From Lysobacter enzymogenes (lineage in GTDB: Bacteria > Pseudomonadota > Gammaproteobacteria > Xanthomonadales > Xanthomonadaceae): a stretch of DNA of 64,000 bases. Of this stretch, positions 1 through 8,343 are shown piece by piece. How positions within the stretch are numbered: the first letter of the stretch is position 1; each line of letters begins with the position of its first letter. Location: NCBI RefSeq assembly GCF_023617245.1, contig NZ_CP067396.1:558001-622000 (forward strand). The letters run 5' to 3'. The notes below the pieces were generated by a model. It was not told the DNA's origin. It worked only from the letters and a program-made list of their open reading frames with translations, and did no database searches. A program made the translations under genes and the position numbers.

Positions 1-2
1 AA

Positions 3-797
3 CCGGTGTATGCCTATCGCGGGCCGCTGGCGACGTCCGGCATCGAGGCCGCGCGCGACGGCGCGTTCCGCAGCCAGCGTGCGGCCTACCGCATCGAGAT
101 CGGCAACGAGGGCTGGAACTGGGCGGCCAACGATCCCAACACCACGCTCGCGGATTTCGTGTTCGGGCAGAACAACAGCCAGCTCAACGGCGACTCGGTC
201 AACGCGCAGGGAACCGCGTTGCGGTTCGACCCGACTTTGCCGGCGTACAGCCAGCTGTTCGGTTCCAAGCTGGCGACGACGCTCAACGACGTCTACATCC
301 GGCAACTGCGCCTGGGCTACCTGATCGAGCAGGTGCCCGATCCCGACAACCGGGTGACCTTGTCGAGCCAGTACAAGGACCGCCTCGGCCTGCCGCGGCC
401 GCAGGTGACCTACCGCATCCGCGAGGACTACGTGCGCAACGCCTTCGTTTCGGCCAAGCAGGCGTCCACGCAGATCTTCAAGGCGCTGGGCGCGACCGAG
501 TACACCCGCGAACCGCAGAACGCGCAGCTCAGCGGGCCCAAGGCCTCGGCCACGACCTTCCGCTACCAGGGGCAGAACTTCATCTTCTACGGCGCCGGCC
601 ACATCATCGGCACCTACCGCATGGGCAGCAGCCCCAGCGATTCGGTGCTCAACGCGCGCCAGCAATCCTGGGACCACGACAATCTGTACATGGTCGGCAG
701 CGGCGTGTTCCCGACCACCGCGACCGCGAACCCGACCCTGACCATCGCCGCGCTGGCGCTGCAGGCGGCGGACAACCTGCTGCACGATCTGGGCTGA
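3..797 (+). CDS. GMC family oxidoreductase, C-terminal part (5' end outside window)
   Basis: Only the last ~264 residues are present; the reading frame is open from base 3, so the GTG at 6 is not a real start. The C-terminal GMC domain is clear: a HIIGTYRMG segment carries the active-site histidine, and near the end NLYMVGSGVFPTTATANP plus a following helix (PTLTIAALALQAAD) match the conserved FAD/substrate closing motif. Family members use FAD to oxidise alcohols, sugars or sterols. The substrate cannot be told from this fragment. A strong hairpin follows 20 bases after the stop, so this ends a transcript. Confidence 0.9.
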   Translation, partial: PVYAYRGPLATSGIEAARDGAFRSQRAAYRIEIGNEGWNWAANDPNTTLADFVFGQNNSQLNGDSVNAQGTALRFDPTLPAYSQLFGSKLATTLNDVYIRQLRLGYLIEQVPDPDNRVTLSSQYKDRLGLPRPQVTYRIREDYVRNAFVSAKQASTQIFKALGATEYTREPQNAQLSGPKASATTFRYQGQNFIFYGAGHIIGTYRMGSSPSDSVLNARQQSWDHDNLYMVGSGVFPTTATANPTLTIAALALQAADNLLHDLG

Positions 798-817
798 GAA
801 GCGAAGGTTGCGAATGA

Positions 818-845
818 CGACGGCGCCCGGCGACGGGCGCCGTCG
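818..845 (+). terminator. Hairpin terminator after the GMC gene
   Basis: A perfect 12-bp stem (CGACGGCGCCCG / CGGGCGCCGTCG) closes a GCGA tetraloop 20 bases after the stop codon. Only a short T-rich stretch (GTGTTT) follows, so termination efficiency is uncertain. The rest of the gap up to 1123 is AT-richer than its surroundings and probably holds the promoter of the protease gene; no clear -35/-10 pair was identified. Confidence 0.55.
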
Positions 846-1123
846 GTGTTTGCGCGACGGCCCCGATGCCGATGCCGCGACCGCCAGTGTCGGCGTTTTC
901 GCGGTTGCGTCGTCGCGGCGCATTGCGCCGCTCGAGGGCGATTGTCGCGATGAATCAGACGAGTATCAGTGGGGAAATGCGATGTAGTTCGCGTTTTAAT
1001 CCTTGAACTCGTCGGCAATCGGTCGCTGCCGATGGGTTCGCACTCCAGGCCGGCCATCTCGCGGCCGGCATCGTTCCGACGGCGTCCGCGGTGCGCGGCG
1101 TCGCCCCTGCCGGATACTTATCG

Positions 1124-3616
1124 ATGAAACCTCTCCCTACTGCGCGCCTGTGCGCGCTGGCCGCGGCGTGCGCGTGCGCGCTGTGGCTTGCTTCGCCGCT
1201 ATCGCCGCTATCGCCCTTATCGGCGCCATCGCCGCATGCCGACGCATCGCCGCCTTCACCGTCGGTCCATGCCCGACCGTCGCCCGCGCACCACGCGCTT
1301 GCGCACGGGTTCTCCCGCGCGGCCGTATTCCCGGGCGAAGCCGCGCCCGAACCGCGCAACGCGGCCCAGGCCAAGCTCGGTCGCGGGCAACTGCTGCACG
1401 CGTTGCAATGGTTCGAGCAGCGCCGTCGCGGCTCGGGCGCGCGCGCCGCCGACGCCGCGCTGCAGATCGCCGCGCTCGACCGGGTCGGGCTGCCGCCGTC
1501 GCATCGCGACGGCGAGAACGTCATGGTCGGCATCGACTTGGCGTTGCGGTACGACGCCGTCGTCGAGCCGGTCGCGCTCGCCCGCGCGAGCGCGGCGCTG
1601 CAGCGGCGCCTCGACGCCGCAGGCTTGCGCGCATACGCCGTCCCGGGCTCGCCGGCGCTGCTGGCGGCGGTGCCGTTGGCGCGGCTGGAATGGCTGGCCG
1701 GCCTGGACGCGGTGGCCGCGATCCGGTTGGCGCCGCAGGCCAGCGCCGCCACCGTCAGCGCAGGCGTCGCGGCGAGCGGCGCCGAACTCCTGCGCGGGTT
1801 CGGCGAGGCCGAGCGCATTCCCGAAGCGGTGCGCCGCCGGCTCGACGGCGCCGGCCTGACCGTCGCGGTGATCGACAGTTTCGGCCGGTCGCGGGCGGCC
1901 TCGTTGCGCGAGGCCGGAGAATGGCCGGCGGCGGCGGATACGGTGGAAATTCCGGCCAACGGGCGCATCTTCGGCCATGCCGAGTCCTCGCACGGCAATT
2001 CGGTGACCGAGATCGTCTACGACTTCGCGCCGGGCGCGAAGTACCGCTTGTACGACGTCGGCGACCTGGACGACGAAGACGCGCCGTTCTCGTTGATCAA
2101 CTGGACCCGCGCGATCCAGGACGCGGCCAATCTGGATGCGAACAACCAGCGCCTCGGGCCGCCGCGCGCGCAAGTGATCAACACCTCGTTGGGCGAGATC
2201 GGCAGCGCGCCCGGCGACGGCACCGGGGGCGCCGGCGAGGCGCAGGGCCTGTACCAGGCCATCGACGCGGCCCGCGCCAACGGCGTGGTGACGATCGTCG
2301 CGGCGGGCAATTCCGCTCATTCCTATTGGGACGGGCAGGCCACCGCGGGCGCGGCCGCTCCGGTGGCGCAGGACTTCGACCCGGACGACGGCGGCGCGGC
2401 GGCGCCGGTAGAGGTCAATGTGCTGCGCCTGAGTCCGCTGCTGCGCAGCGATGACGATGCGGAACTCGCCAACTGCGTTCCGTTCTATGCCGACCCGGAG
2501 CTCGGCGCCCTGCATCTATTCCAACTGAGCCTGACCTGGAGCGATTGGCCAACGCGCTGGAGCAACGCCGCCAGCGATTACCGTCTGCAGCTGGTGCGCT
2601 GGACCGATGGCAGGAGCGATCGACGCGACGGCGAGCGCATCGTCGCGCAGCCGGCGGGTTGGACGGTGGTGGCGCAAGCCGACGCCCCGCAGGACGGCAG
2701 GCCGGGCGCGCTGCCGACCGAACGCCTGTCCTACGCCGCGTCGGCGGCCGACCACACCCGGCGCTGCGACGCGGTGGTGGCGAATGCGCCCCCCGGGAGC
2801 GTTTCCGGCGCCGGCATCTTCGGCGTGCGGATCGTGCGCAAGACGCCGTCGGCCGGGCATTTCCTGCGCCTGTTCCTCAGTACGGTGCACGAACTGGAGC
2901 ATGGGGTCATGGCGCGATCGCTGGACTCGCCGGCCGACTCGCCGCAAGTGTTGACGGTGGGAGCGACGTCGATGATCGATTTCATCGACGCCAGCTACAG
3001 CTCGCGCGGACCGGTGCTCGGTCCGGGCGGCGTCCTGCCCGTGGCGCCGTCGTCCGCGCCCAAACCCGACCTGACCAGCTACACCATGGTCGCCACGCGC
3101 GGCGGCTACATGGACGGCACCTCCGCCGCCGCGCCGCACGCGGCCGGACTGGCGGCGCTGGCGCTGCAGCATCACCGGCAAGTGGCCATGATCGAAGCGC
3201 GCAAGGCGGCGCAGCGGCCGGCGGCGACACTGGGTTGGCACGCGGCGCTGGCGGAAACCAGCCTGACCGGCGTCATGCGCCCGGACGCGACGCCGTCGCA
3301 ACGCCAGGCCCTGGCTCAGGTGCAACTGGACCGGCGCCTGGCCCTGGCCGACGCGACCGAACGCACTCTCAAGGCGGTGGCCGGCGCGCGCGGAAACCGC
3401 ATGAGCGCGGAGCCCGTCGACAACGTCCACGGCTATGGATTGCTGCGGTTCGACGACCGTTCGCCGTCGTGCTTCTTCGCCCAGATGTACGCCGCCGATG
3501 CGAACGCGCGCGCGTGGCTGGTGCCGCAGTACCTGCAATACGCGCCGCTGCCGCCGGGCGAAGCCGCCTACGACGAGTTGCACGCGACGTATCTGGCCGA
3601 TTGCGCCGGCGATTGA
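1124..3616 (+). CDS. Secreted S8 family (subtilisin-like) serine peptidase
   Basis: This 830-residue subtilase has catalytic Asp251 (AVIDSFG), His290 (SSHGNSV), oxyanion Asn396 (VAAGNSA) and Ser667 (DGTSAAAPHAAG). I chose the ATG at 1124, not the in-frame start at 1091, because it begins an ideal signal peptide: MKPL, a Leu/Ala-rich core, then a Ser-Pro-Leu repeat. About 200 residues before the catalytic domain could be a propeptide. A ~270-residue insertion separates Asn396 from Ser667, much longer than in classic subtilisins, and probably forms an extra beta domain. It is likely an exported protease; the substrate is unknown. Confidence 0.9.
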   Translation: MKPLPTARLCALAAACACALWLASPLSPLSPLSAPSPHADASPPSPSVHARPSPAHHALAHGFSRAAVFPGEAAPEPRNAAQAKLGRGQLLHALQWFEQRRRGSGARAADAALQIAALDRVGLPPSHRDGENVMVGIDLALRYDAVVEPVALARASAALQRRLDAAGLRAYAVPGSPALLAAVPLARLEWLAGLDAVAAIRLAPQASAATVSAGVAASGAELLRGFGEAERIPEAVRRRLDGAGLTVAVIDSFGRSRAASLREAGEWPAAADTVEIPANGRIFGHAESSHGNSVTEIVYDFAPGAKYRLYDVGDLDDEDAPFSLINWTRAIQDAANLDANNQRLGPPRAQVINTSLGEIGSAPGDGTGGAGEAQGLYQAIDAARANGVVTIVAAGNSAHSYWDGQATAGAAAPVAQDFDPDDGGAAAPVEVNVLRLSPLLRSDDDAELANCVPFYADPELGALHLFQLSLTWSDWPTRWSNAASDYRLQLVRWTDGRSDRRDGERIVAQPAGWTVVAQADAPQDGRPGALPTERLSYAASAADHTRRCDAVVANAPPGSVSGAGIFGVRIVRKTPSAGHFLRLFLSTVHELEHGVMARSLDSPADSPQVLTVGATSMIDFIDASYSSRGPVLGPGGVLPVAPSSAPKPDLTSYTMVATRGGYMDGTSAAAPHAAGLAALALQHHRQVAMIEARKAAQRPAATLGWHAALAETSLTGVMRPDATPSQRQALAQVQLDRRLALADATERTLKAVAGARGNRMSAEPVDNVHGYGLLRFDDRSPSCFFAQMYAADANARAWLVPQYLQYAPLPPGEAAYDELHATYLADCAGD

Positions 3617-3627
3617 GGCGGCGTCCT

Positions 3628-3649
3628 GGCCGGGCCTGCGGGCCCGGCC
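3628..3649. terminator. Bidirectional hairpin between convergent genes
   Basis: A perfect 9-bp stem (GGCCGGGCC / GGCCCGGCC) with a TGCG loop lies in the 59-base gap between the protease stop and the stop of the convergent WYL regulator. It has no T-tract, but its position suits a shared terminator. Confidence 0.5.
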
Positions 3650-3675
3650 TCCCGCGCGCTCGGGCAGCCGCGGCC

Positions 3676-4632
3676 TCAGCCGGCCTGCGCGTCGAGTCCG
3701 CGCAACAGCCGCTGCGCCACCTCGCGCAGCTGCGCCACCCGCTCGGCGCCGTCGATCAACTCGAACTCGACCCCGGTCAGCGCCAGCAGCGCCAGGATTT
3801 CCTCGGCGCTGTCGCCGCGCACATGCAGCAGGCTGTTGCCCTCGTCGATGTGCTCGAGCACGCCGCACCACGGCGGCAGGGTCGGGGCGAGGGCCTCGGC
3901 GCTGCCGCGCAGGCGCACGCGCAGGCCTTCGCCGGTCATCACCTGGCTGATCGAGCGCTGCACGTAGGCGGCCACGTCCTCGGGGAACTTGCGCGGCACG
4001 AAGCCGCCGCCGCAGCGCAGGCCGCGGATGCGGTCGGCGCGGAACAGCCGCCAGTCGTCGCGGCTGCGGTCCCAGGCCAGCAGGTACCAGCGCCGGCCGC
4101 TGTTGACCAGGCGCAGCGGTTCGATGGTGCGTTGGCTGGCGCGGCCGCCGCGGTCGTTGTAGTCCAGTTCCAGCAGCCGATGGTCGCGGCAGGCGCCGGC
4201 CAGTTCGGTCAGGGTGTCGACATCGGGGCTTTCCTGGTTCTGGCCCAGGCTCAGGGTCACCGAGTACAGCGCGCCGACCCGGCGCCGCAGCCGCGCCGGC
4301 AGCAGTTGGTCGAGCTTGCCGAGCAGGCCGACCGCGGTGTCCTCGATCCGCGCCACGCTGCTGGCGGCGCTGCGCAGCGCCACCACCATCGCCACCGCCT
4401 CGTCGTCGTCGAGCAGCAGCGGCGGCAGGCTGGCGCCGGCGGCGAGCCGGTAGCCGCCGCCGACCCCGGCCGAGGCCTGCACCGGATAGCCCAGTTCGCG
4501 CAGCCGGTCGACGTCGCGGCGCACCGTGCGCGCGTCCACCTCCAGGCGTTCGCACAACTCCGCCCCGGTCCAGTGGCGGCGCGATTGCAGCAGCGACAGC
4601 AGTCGCAGCAGGCGGGTCGAGGTCTTGAGCAT
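3676..4632 (-). CDS. YafY/WYL-domain transcriptional regulator
   Basis: This 318-residue regulator has an N-terminal DeoR-like helix-turn-helix (residues ~8-60, with ELCERLEVDARTVRRDVDRL as the recognition region). A WYL-type ligand-sensing domain follows, including RTIEPLRLVNSGRRWYLLAW, and then a WCX-like C-terminal extension. WYL regulators of this type usually repress a neighbouring gene and sense a small ligand. The start at 4632 (MLKTSTRLL) gives a standard N-terminus; an in-frame ATG at 4662 is also possible but lies inside the operator-like repeat. It is divergent from a GFA gene 106 bp away, which is its likely target. Confidence 0.9.
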   Translation of the reverse strand: MLKTSTRLLRLLSLLQSRRHWTGAELCERLEVDARTVRRDVDRLRELGYPVQASAGVGGGYRLAAGASLPPLLLDDDEAVAMVVALRSAASSVARIEDTAVGLLGKLDQLLPARLRRRVGALYSVTLSLGQNQESPDVDTLTELAGACRDHRLLELDYNDRGGRASQRTIEPLRLVNSGRRWYLLAWDRSRDDWRLFRADRIRGLRCGGGFVPRKFPEDVAAYVQRSISQVMTGEGLRVRLRGSAEALAPTLPPWCGVLEHIDEGNSLLHVRGDSAEEILALLALTGVEFELIDGAERVAQLREVAQRLLRGLDAQAG

Positions 4633-4652
4633 GGGGCCCAGTGTAGAACCCA

Positions 4653-4675
4653 TTGAGGACATATCCTGTCCTCAA
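4653..4675. promoter_or_regulatory. Perfect inverted-repeat operator candidate
   Basis: TTGAGGACA and TGTCCTCAA form a perfect 9-bp inverted repeat around the 5-base spacer TATCC. It lies 20 bases upstream of the regulator start and 63 bases upstream of the divergent GFA start, where one bound dimer could control both. Binding by the adjacent WYL regulator is inferred from position. Confidence 0.7.
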
Positions 4676-4738
4676 AGCGGGGTAATCTGGCTGCGAACCG
4701 GGCAACCGCCCGCCACCACCCGAACCGGAGCCACCGCC

Positions 4739-5146
4739 ATGACCGTCCAGACCTACCAGGCCAGCTGCCACTGCGGTGCGATCCGTTACGAAGTCGACCT
4801 CGACCTGGACGCCGGCACCTCGCGCTGCAATTGCTCGATCTGCGGCAAGCTGCGCAAGTGGGGCGCGATCGTGAAGCCCGACGCGTTCCGCCTGCTCGAA
4901 GGCGACGTGGCGCAGATGGGCGACTACCAGTTCGGCACCTTCAGCGGCCACCACCGCTTCTGCAAGCAGTGCGGCATCCACGCCTTCGGCGAAGGCGAAC
5001 TGGAAGTGCTGGGCGGCAAGTACTACGCGATCAACGTGGCCTGCCTGGACGTGGACCACGCCGTCCTCGCCGCCGCGCCGGTGCGGTTCATGGACGGCCT
5101 GCACAACAACTGGTTCGAAGTGCCGGCGATGACCTCGCACATGTAA
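4739..5146 (+). CDS. GFA family (CENP-V/GFA domain) zinc protein
   Basis: This 135-residue single-domain protein carries the full set of zinc ligands: CHCGA near the N-terminus, RCNCSIC ~25 residues later and FCKQCG at mid-length. The family is named after glutathione-dependent formaldehyde-activating enzyme. Most bacterial members have no proven reaction, so a formaldehyde role should not be assumed. The ATG at 4739 follows directly after the shared regulatory region. It is probably controlled by the divergent WYL repressor. A paralogue lies at 5829-6248. Confidence 0.9.
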   Translation: MTVQTYQASCHCGAIRYEVDLDLDAGTSRCNCSICGKLRKWGAIVKPDAFRLLEGDVAQMGDYQFGTFSGHHRFCKQCGIHAFGEGELEVLGGKYYAINVACLDVDHAVLAAAPVRFMDGLHNNWFEVPAMTSHM

Positions 5147-5173
5147 ACCGCGCCGCACCCGCATGGCCTGCCT

Positions 5174-5201
5174 GTAGCAGCGGCGCAAGCCGCGACCGCG
5201 A
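5174..5201 (+). repeat. REP-A element, single copy
   Basis: GTAG head followed by the hairpin GCGGC-GCAA-GCCGC and a GACCGCG tail, the variant with a GTAGCA start. It lies between the convergent GFA and Cys-rich protein genes. Confidence 0.7.
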
Positions 5202-5266
5202 ACCCGCGACGACGACGAACCCCGCCGCCCCGCGAAAACGCGCGTGCGCTACCGGCGCCGAAACGG

Positions 5267-5296
5267 AAAAGCGCCTTGTCGCGACCGACAAGGCGC
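5267..5296 (-). terminator. Rho-independent terminator of the Cys-rich protein gene
   Basis: An 11-bp perfect stem (GCGCCTTGTCG / CGACAAGGCGC) with a 4-base loop is followed, reading the minus strand, by TTTT. It starts 34 bases after the stop codon of the minus-strand gene at 5331-5546. Confidence 0.75.
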
Positions 5297-5330
5297 CCAG
5301 GACGATCCGAAGCCTTCGATCGAGCTCCTA

Positions 5331-5546
5331 TCACGGATAGATCAGCGGGCACTGGTAATAGCAGTGGTCGATATTGATCAGCCGGCATTCGTCGCCGCCG
5401 CCCGCCGCCTGGCACCGCTCGATCTCGATCTGCTGGCAGTTGGAGACGCAGGCCAGGTCGTAGTCCTGGCCGGCGAACGCGGCAGCGGCGAAGCTCAGTC
5501 CGAACGCGAAGGTGCACAGCGCTGCCAGTTGCGTCTTTCGGGCCAT
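5331..5546 (-). CDS. Small secreted cysteine-rich protein
   Basis: The 71-residue product has a typical signal peptide (MARKTQLAALCTFAFGLSF then AAAAFA, cleavage near residue 25). The mature peptide of ~46 residues has six cysteines (residues 33, 37, 45, 54, 62, 66), including ACVSNC and DHCYYQC. The even number and export to the periplasm suggest up to three disulfides. AGGAG lies 7 bases before the ATG, and a good terminator follows the stop. I do not recognise the family. It could be a structural, inhibitory or antimicrobial-type peptide; nothing in the sequence decides. It sits between two GFA genes. Confidence 0.7.
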   Translation of the reverse strand: MARKTQLAALCTFAFGLSFAAAAFAGQDYDLACVSNCQQIEIERCQAAGGGDECRLINIDHCYYQCPLIYP

Positions 5547-5828
5547 GTTCCCACTCCTTGGATGCCCGGGATCGGGCGCGCCGAGCTTAGCAACCGCGTT
5601 GCGCGCCGCCGCCGCGCCGGCCGGCTTCAGCCGATGGATGGCGGCGCAGGCCCGGCGCATTGCGACACCGCTCCCGATCCGGACGATCGTGCGCTTGGCG
5701 CACGGCGGCGTTTGCGCTGCACTGCCGAAGGATCGTCCGCATCGCCCGTGCGCGGCGGCGGGCGAATCCAGGACCGAACCCGCCCGCAGGCGCCGGCCAT
5801 GCTTGTCGCCCTTCCCTCGGAGTCCGGC

Positions 5829-6248
5829 ATGAGCGAGCACACCCCACACAGCGGCACCTTCCACGGCGGTTGCCACTGCGGCGCGGTTCGCTTCCGCGCG
5901 CAAGTCGATCCCGCCCAGGGCAGCGTGCGCTGCAACTGTTCGCTGTGCGCGCGCATACGGCGTTGGGCCGCGATCCTGGCGCCGTCGGCGTTCGAACTGC
6001 TCGAAGGCGAGGACGCCTTGGCCGACTATCGCTTCGGCCGCGGCGTGGCGCGGCACCGGTTCTGCCGGCACTGCGGCGTGCACGTGTTCGCCCAGAACCA
6101 CGTCGAGGAACTCGGCGGCGACTACGTGTCGTTGAGCCTTGCCTGCCTCGACGTCGCCCCGCAATGGCTGGCGGCGGTGCCGGTGGCCTACCTCAACGGG
6201 CGCGACGAGGATTGGGAGCGGCCGCCGGCGGTGACGGCGCATATGTAA
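5829..6248 (+). CDS. GFA family (CENP-V/GFA domain) zinc protein, second paralogue
   Basis: This 139-residue protein resembles the GFA protein at 4739 over its full length and keeps all zinc-ligand motifs (GCHCGAV, RCNCSLC, FCRHCG) and the same ending (VTAHM versus MTSHM). The two probably arose by local duplication, later separated by the Cys-rich peptide gene. The ATG at 5829 follows GGAGTCCGGC. No copy of the inverted repeat that precedes the first GFA gene is seen upstream, so the two may be regulated differently. The catalytic role is unknown. Confidence 0.88.
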   Translation: MSEHTPHSGTFHGGCHCGAVRFRAQVDPAQGSVRCNCSLCARIRRWAAILAPSAFELLEGEDALADYRFGRGVARHRFCRHCGVHVFAQNHVEELGGDYVSLSLACLDVAPQWLAAVPVAYLNGRDEDWERPPAVTAHM

Positions 6249-6325
6249 GCGGCGGGGTTCGTCGCGATCTTTGCGCCGCGGCGAAACCCGCGCATGCTTG
6301 GCGACGGTCCTCACGCGCGAATCCG

Positions 6326-6790
6326 ATGGACACCCACGCTCTCAAGAAAGTCTGCCGCAGCTATCCGGGCGTCGAGGAAAAACTCCACGCCGCGCCATCG
6401 AACATCCTGGTCTACAGCGTCGGCGGAAAGTTCTTCGCCTACTTCAAGACCAGCGAGCCCGAACGCTGGCGTTTCAGCTTCCGGGCCGACGCCGAACGCT
6501 TCCTCGAACTGACCGGCATCCCCGGGATCAAGCCGGCGCGCTTCATGGGCCGGCACCACTGGGTCACCGTGGTCGATGTACGCCAGATGCCGGCCGACTA
6601 CCTGCGCGAACTGGTGGACTGGTCGTACCGGCGCGCGCTCGGCAACCTCAGCCGCAAGCGCCAGGCCGAGGCCTTGCGCGAGGCCAGCGCGGCGGTGCGC
6701 GAGCGGCTCACGCCGGTGGCGCCGCCGAAAGCGCGCCCAAGGTCGCTAACGCATCCTCGATCCGCGCATCGAGCGGGTGGCCGTAGTTGA
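6326..6790 (+). CDS. MmcQ/YjbR family protein
   Basis: The 154-residue product matches the YjbR-like family throughout: an N-terminal KKVCRSYPGVEEKL helix, a central beta region (VYSVGGKFFAYF; PARFMGRHHWVTVV), then DYLRELVDWSYRRAL. These proteins have a CyaY-like fold and a possible DNA- or nucleotide-related role, but no agreed function. The last 83 bases overlap the 3' end of the convergent MocR gene, so transcripts of the two are complementary there. The C-terminal Pro/Arg-rich tail (residues ~130-154) lies in the overlap and is probably not conserved. Confidence 0.85.
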   Translation: MDTHALKKVCRSYPGVEEKLHAAPSNILVYSVGGKFFAYFKTSEPERWRFSFRADAERFLELTGIPGIKPARFMGRHHWVTVVDVRQMPADYLRELVDWSYRRALGNLSRKRQAEALREASAAVRERLTPVAPPKARPRSLTHPRSAHRAGGRS

Positions 6791-8126
6791 GCCGCAGGCA
6801 GCGGCCGTAACCGCGTTCGGCCGAGAACATCGGCCCGGGCGCGATGCTGATGCCGCGTTGCGCGGCCTGCCGCTGCAAGGCCAGCGCGTCGCGGCCCGGC
6901 GGCAGTTCGATCCAGAGGAAATAGCCGCCGTCGGGACGGGTGACGCGGGTGCCGGCGGGGAAGTGCCGCGCCACTGCGTCCAGGTACGCGGCCTGCTGTT
7001 GCGCCAGGGTCTTGCGCAGCCCGCGCAGGTGGCGCTCGTAGCCGCCGCGCTGCAGGTAGCGCGCGATCGCCAGTTGCGCCGGCACGCAGGTCGCCAGGGT
7101 GTTGGTCAGCTTGAGCCGCGCGACCTGCTGGGTGTAGCGCCCCGGCGCGGCCCAGCCGATGCGGTAGCCCGGCGCCAGGGTCTTGGAGAACGAGGAGCAG
7201 TGCAGCACCAGCCCGCGCGTGTCGAAGGCCTTGGCCGGCGGCGCCGCGCGCGCGCCGAAGTGCAGCTCGCCGTAGACGTCGTCCTCGATCAGCGGCAGGT
7301 CGTGGCGCGCGAGCAGTTGCACCAACTCGCGGGTCTTGGCTTCGGGCAGGCTGGCGCCGAGCGGATTCTGGAAGCGGGTCATCGCCCAACAGGCCTTGGG
7401 CGCGTGGCGGCGGATCGCCGCTTCGAGCGCGCCGAGCTCGATGCCTTCGCGCGGATGGGTCGGCACTTCCACCGCGCGCAGGCCATGGCGTTCCAGGGTC
7501 TGCAGCGCGGCGTAGAAACACGGCGATTCGACCAGCACCGCGTCGCCGGGGCGGGTGGTCGCGGCGATGCACAGGTTCAGCGCTTCGATCGCGCCGTTGC
7601 AGACCACCAGGTCGCCCGCGCCGAGCTCGACGCCTTCGACCCGGTAGCGCAGGGCGATGTGGCGGCGCAGTTCGGCGTTGCCCGGGGTGAGGTCGTCGAC
7701 GGTGCTGCGCGGGTCCAGGTGCACCGCCTCGTGCGCCATCGCCCGGCCGAGCCTGGCCAGCGGGAACAGCGCCGGACTCATGAAGGCCGAGCCCAGCGGC
7801 ACGATCTCGCGCGCCATCGCCGACTCCAGCACGTCGAACACCAGCGCGCTGACGTCGACCGGCCGCGACTCGCCGCGCGGCGCCGAGGCCGTGTCCGGTT
7901 CCGGCGGCAGCCGTTGCGCGGCCGGCGCGACGTAGTAGCCCGAACGCGGCCGCGACCGCACCAGCCCCTGCGCCTCGAGCAGGTAATAGGCCTGGAACAC
8001 CGTGGCCGGGCTGAGCTTGCGCGCCGCGCTCGCCTGGCGCACCGACGGCAGCCGCTGCCCGGGCCGCAGCAGCCCTTGCCGGATCGAGCGGGCGATGTCG
8101 TCAGCGAGGGATTGGTAGCGGGTCAT
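6708..8126 (-). CDS. MocR-type (GntR/aminotransferase) transcriptional regulator
   Basis: This 472-residue protein has an N-terminal GntR winged helix (residues 1-70; LRPGQRLPSVRQASAARKLS) and a C-terminal fold-type I aminotransferase domain. The PLP lysine is Lys315 (SSFSKTLAPGYR) and the conserved Asp lies in IEDDVYGEL. MocR/PdxR proteins use PLP or an aminated ligand to sense amino-acid or vitamin B6 metabolism. The likely target is the divergent membrane-protein pair at 8344-8911 or its own promoter. The region between them contains a long imperfect palindrome. Confidence 0.9.
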   Translation of the reverse strand: MTRYQSLADDIARSIRQGLLRPGQRLPSVRQASAARKLSPATVFQAYYLLEAQGLVRSRPRSGYYVAPAAQRLPPEPDTASAPRGESRPVDVSALVFDVLESAMAREIVPLGSAFMSPALFPLARLGRAMAHEAVHLDPRSTVDDLTPGNAELRRHIALRYRVEGVELGAGDLVVCNGAIEALNLCIAATTRPGDAVLVESPCFYAALQTLERHGLRAVEVPTHPREGIELGALEAAIRRHAPKACWAMTRFQNPLGASLPEAKTRELVQLLARHDLPLIEDDVYGELHFGARAAPPAKAFDTRGLVLHCSSFSKTLAPGYRIGWAAPGRYTQQVARLKLTNTLATCVPAQLAIARYLQRGGYERHLRGLRKTLAQQQAAYLDAVARHFPAGTRVTRPDGGYFLWIELPPGRDALALQRQAAQRGISIAPGPMFSAERGYGRCLRLNYGHPLDARIEDALATLGALSAAPPA

Positions 8127-8135
8127 GTCGGGGGG

Positions 8136-8227
8136 CTCGGGACCGGGGACCCGGGACCGGGGACCCGAAAAGCGGGGCGTTGACCAGGCTTGCCGTCCGG
8201 GTCCCGAGTCCCCGGTCCCCGGTCCCG
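8136..8227. repeat. Long imperfect palindrome P5 (GGGACC-type arms)
   Basis: Two ~30-base arms built from repeated GGGACCGGGGACCC-like units lie in opposite orientation around a ~30-base centre. The architecture is the same as P1-P4 at 45-51 kb, although the arm sequence differs. It occupies most of the gap between the MocR gene and the small membrane-protein genes. Confidence 0.7.
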
Positions 8228-8343
8228 TTCTCCAGCTTTTGTGCGACTGATCCGGTTTTTTGCTCCGAATCTGAGTCTACGCAATCTGCGCCGATAGGCG
8301 AACAATGGACCCCGCAGCAAAGGCTGCGCAAGCGTCCAACGAC

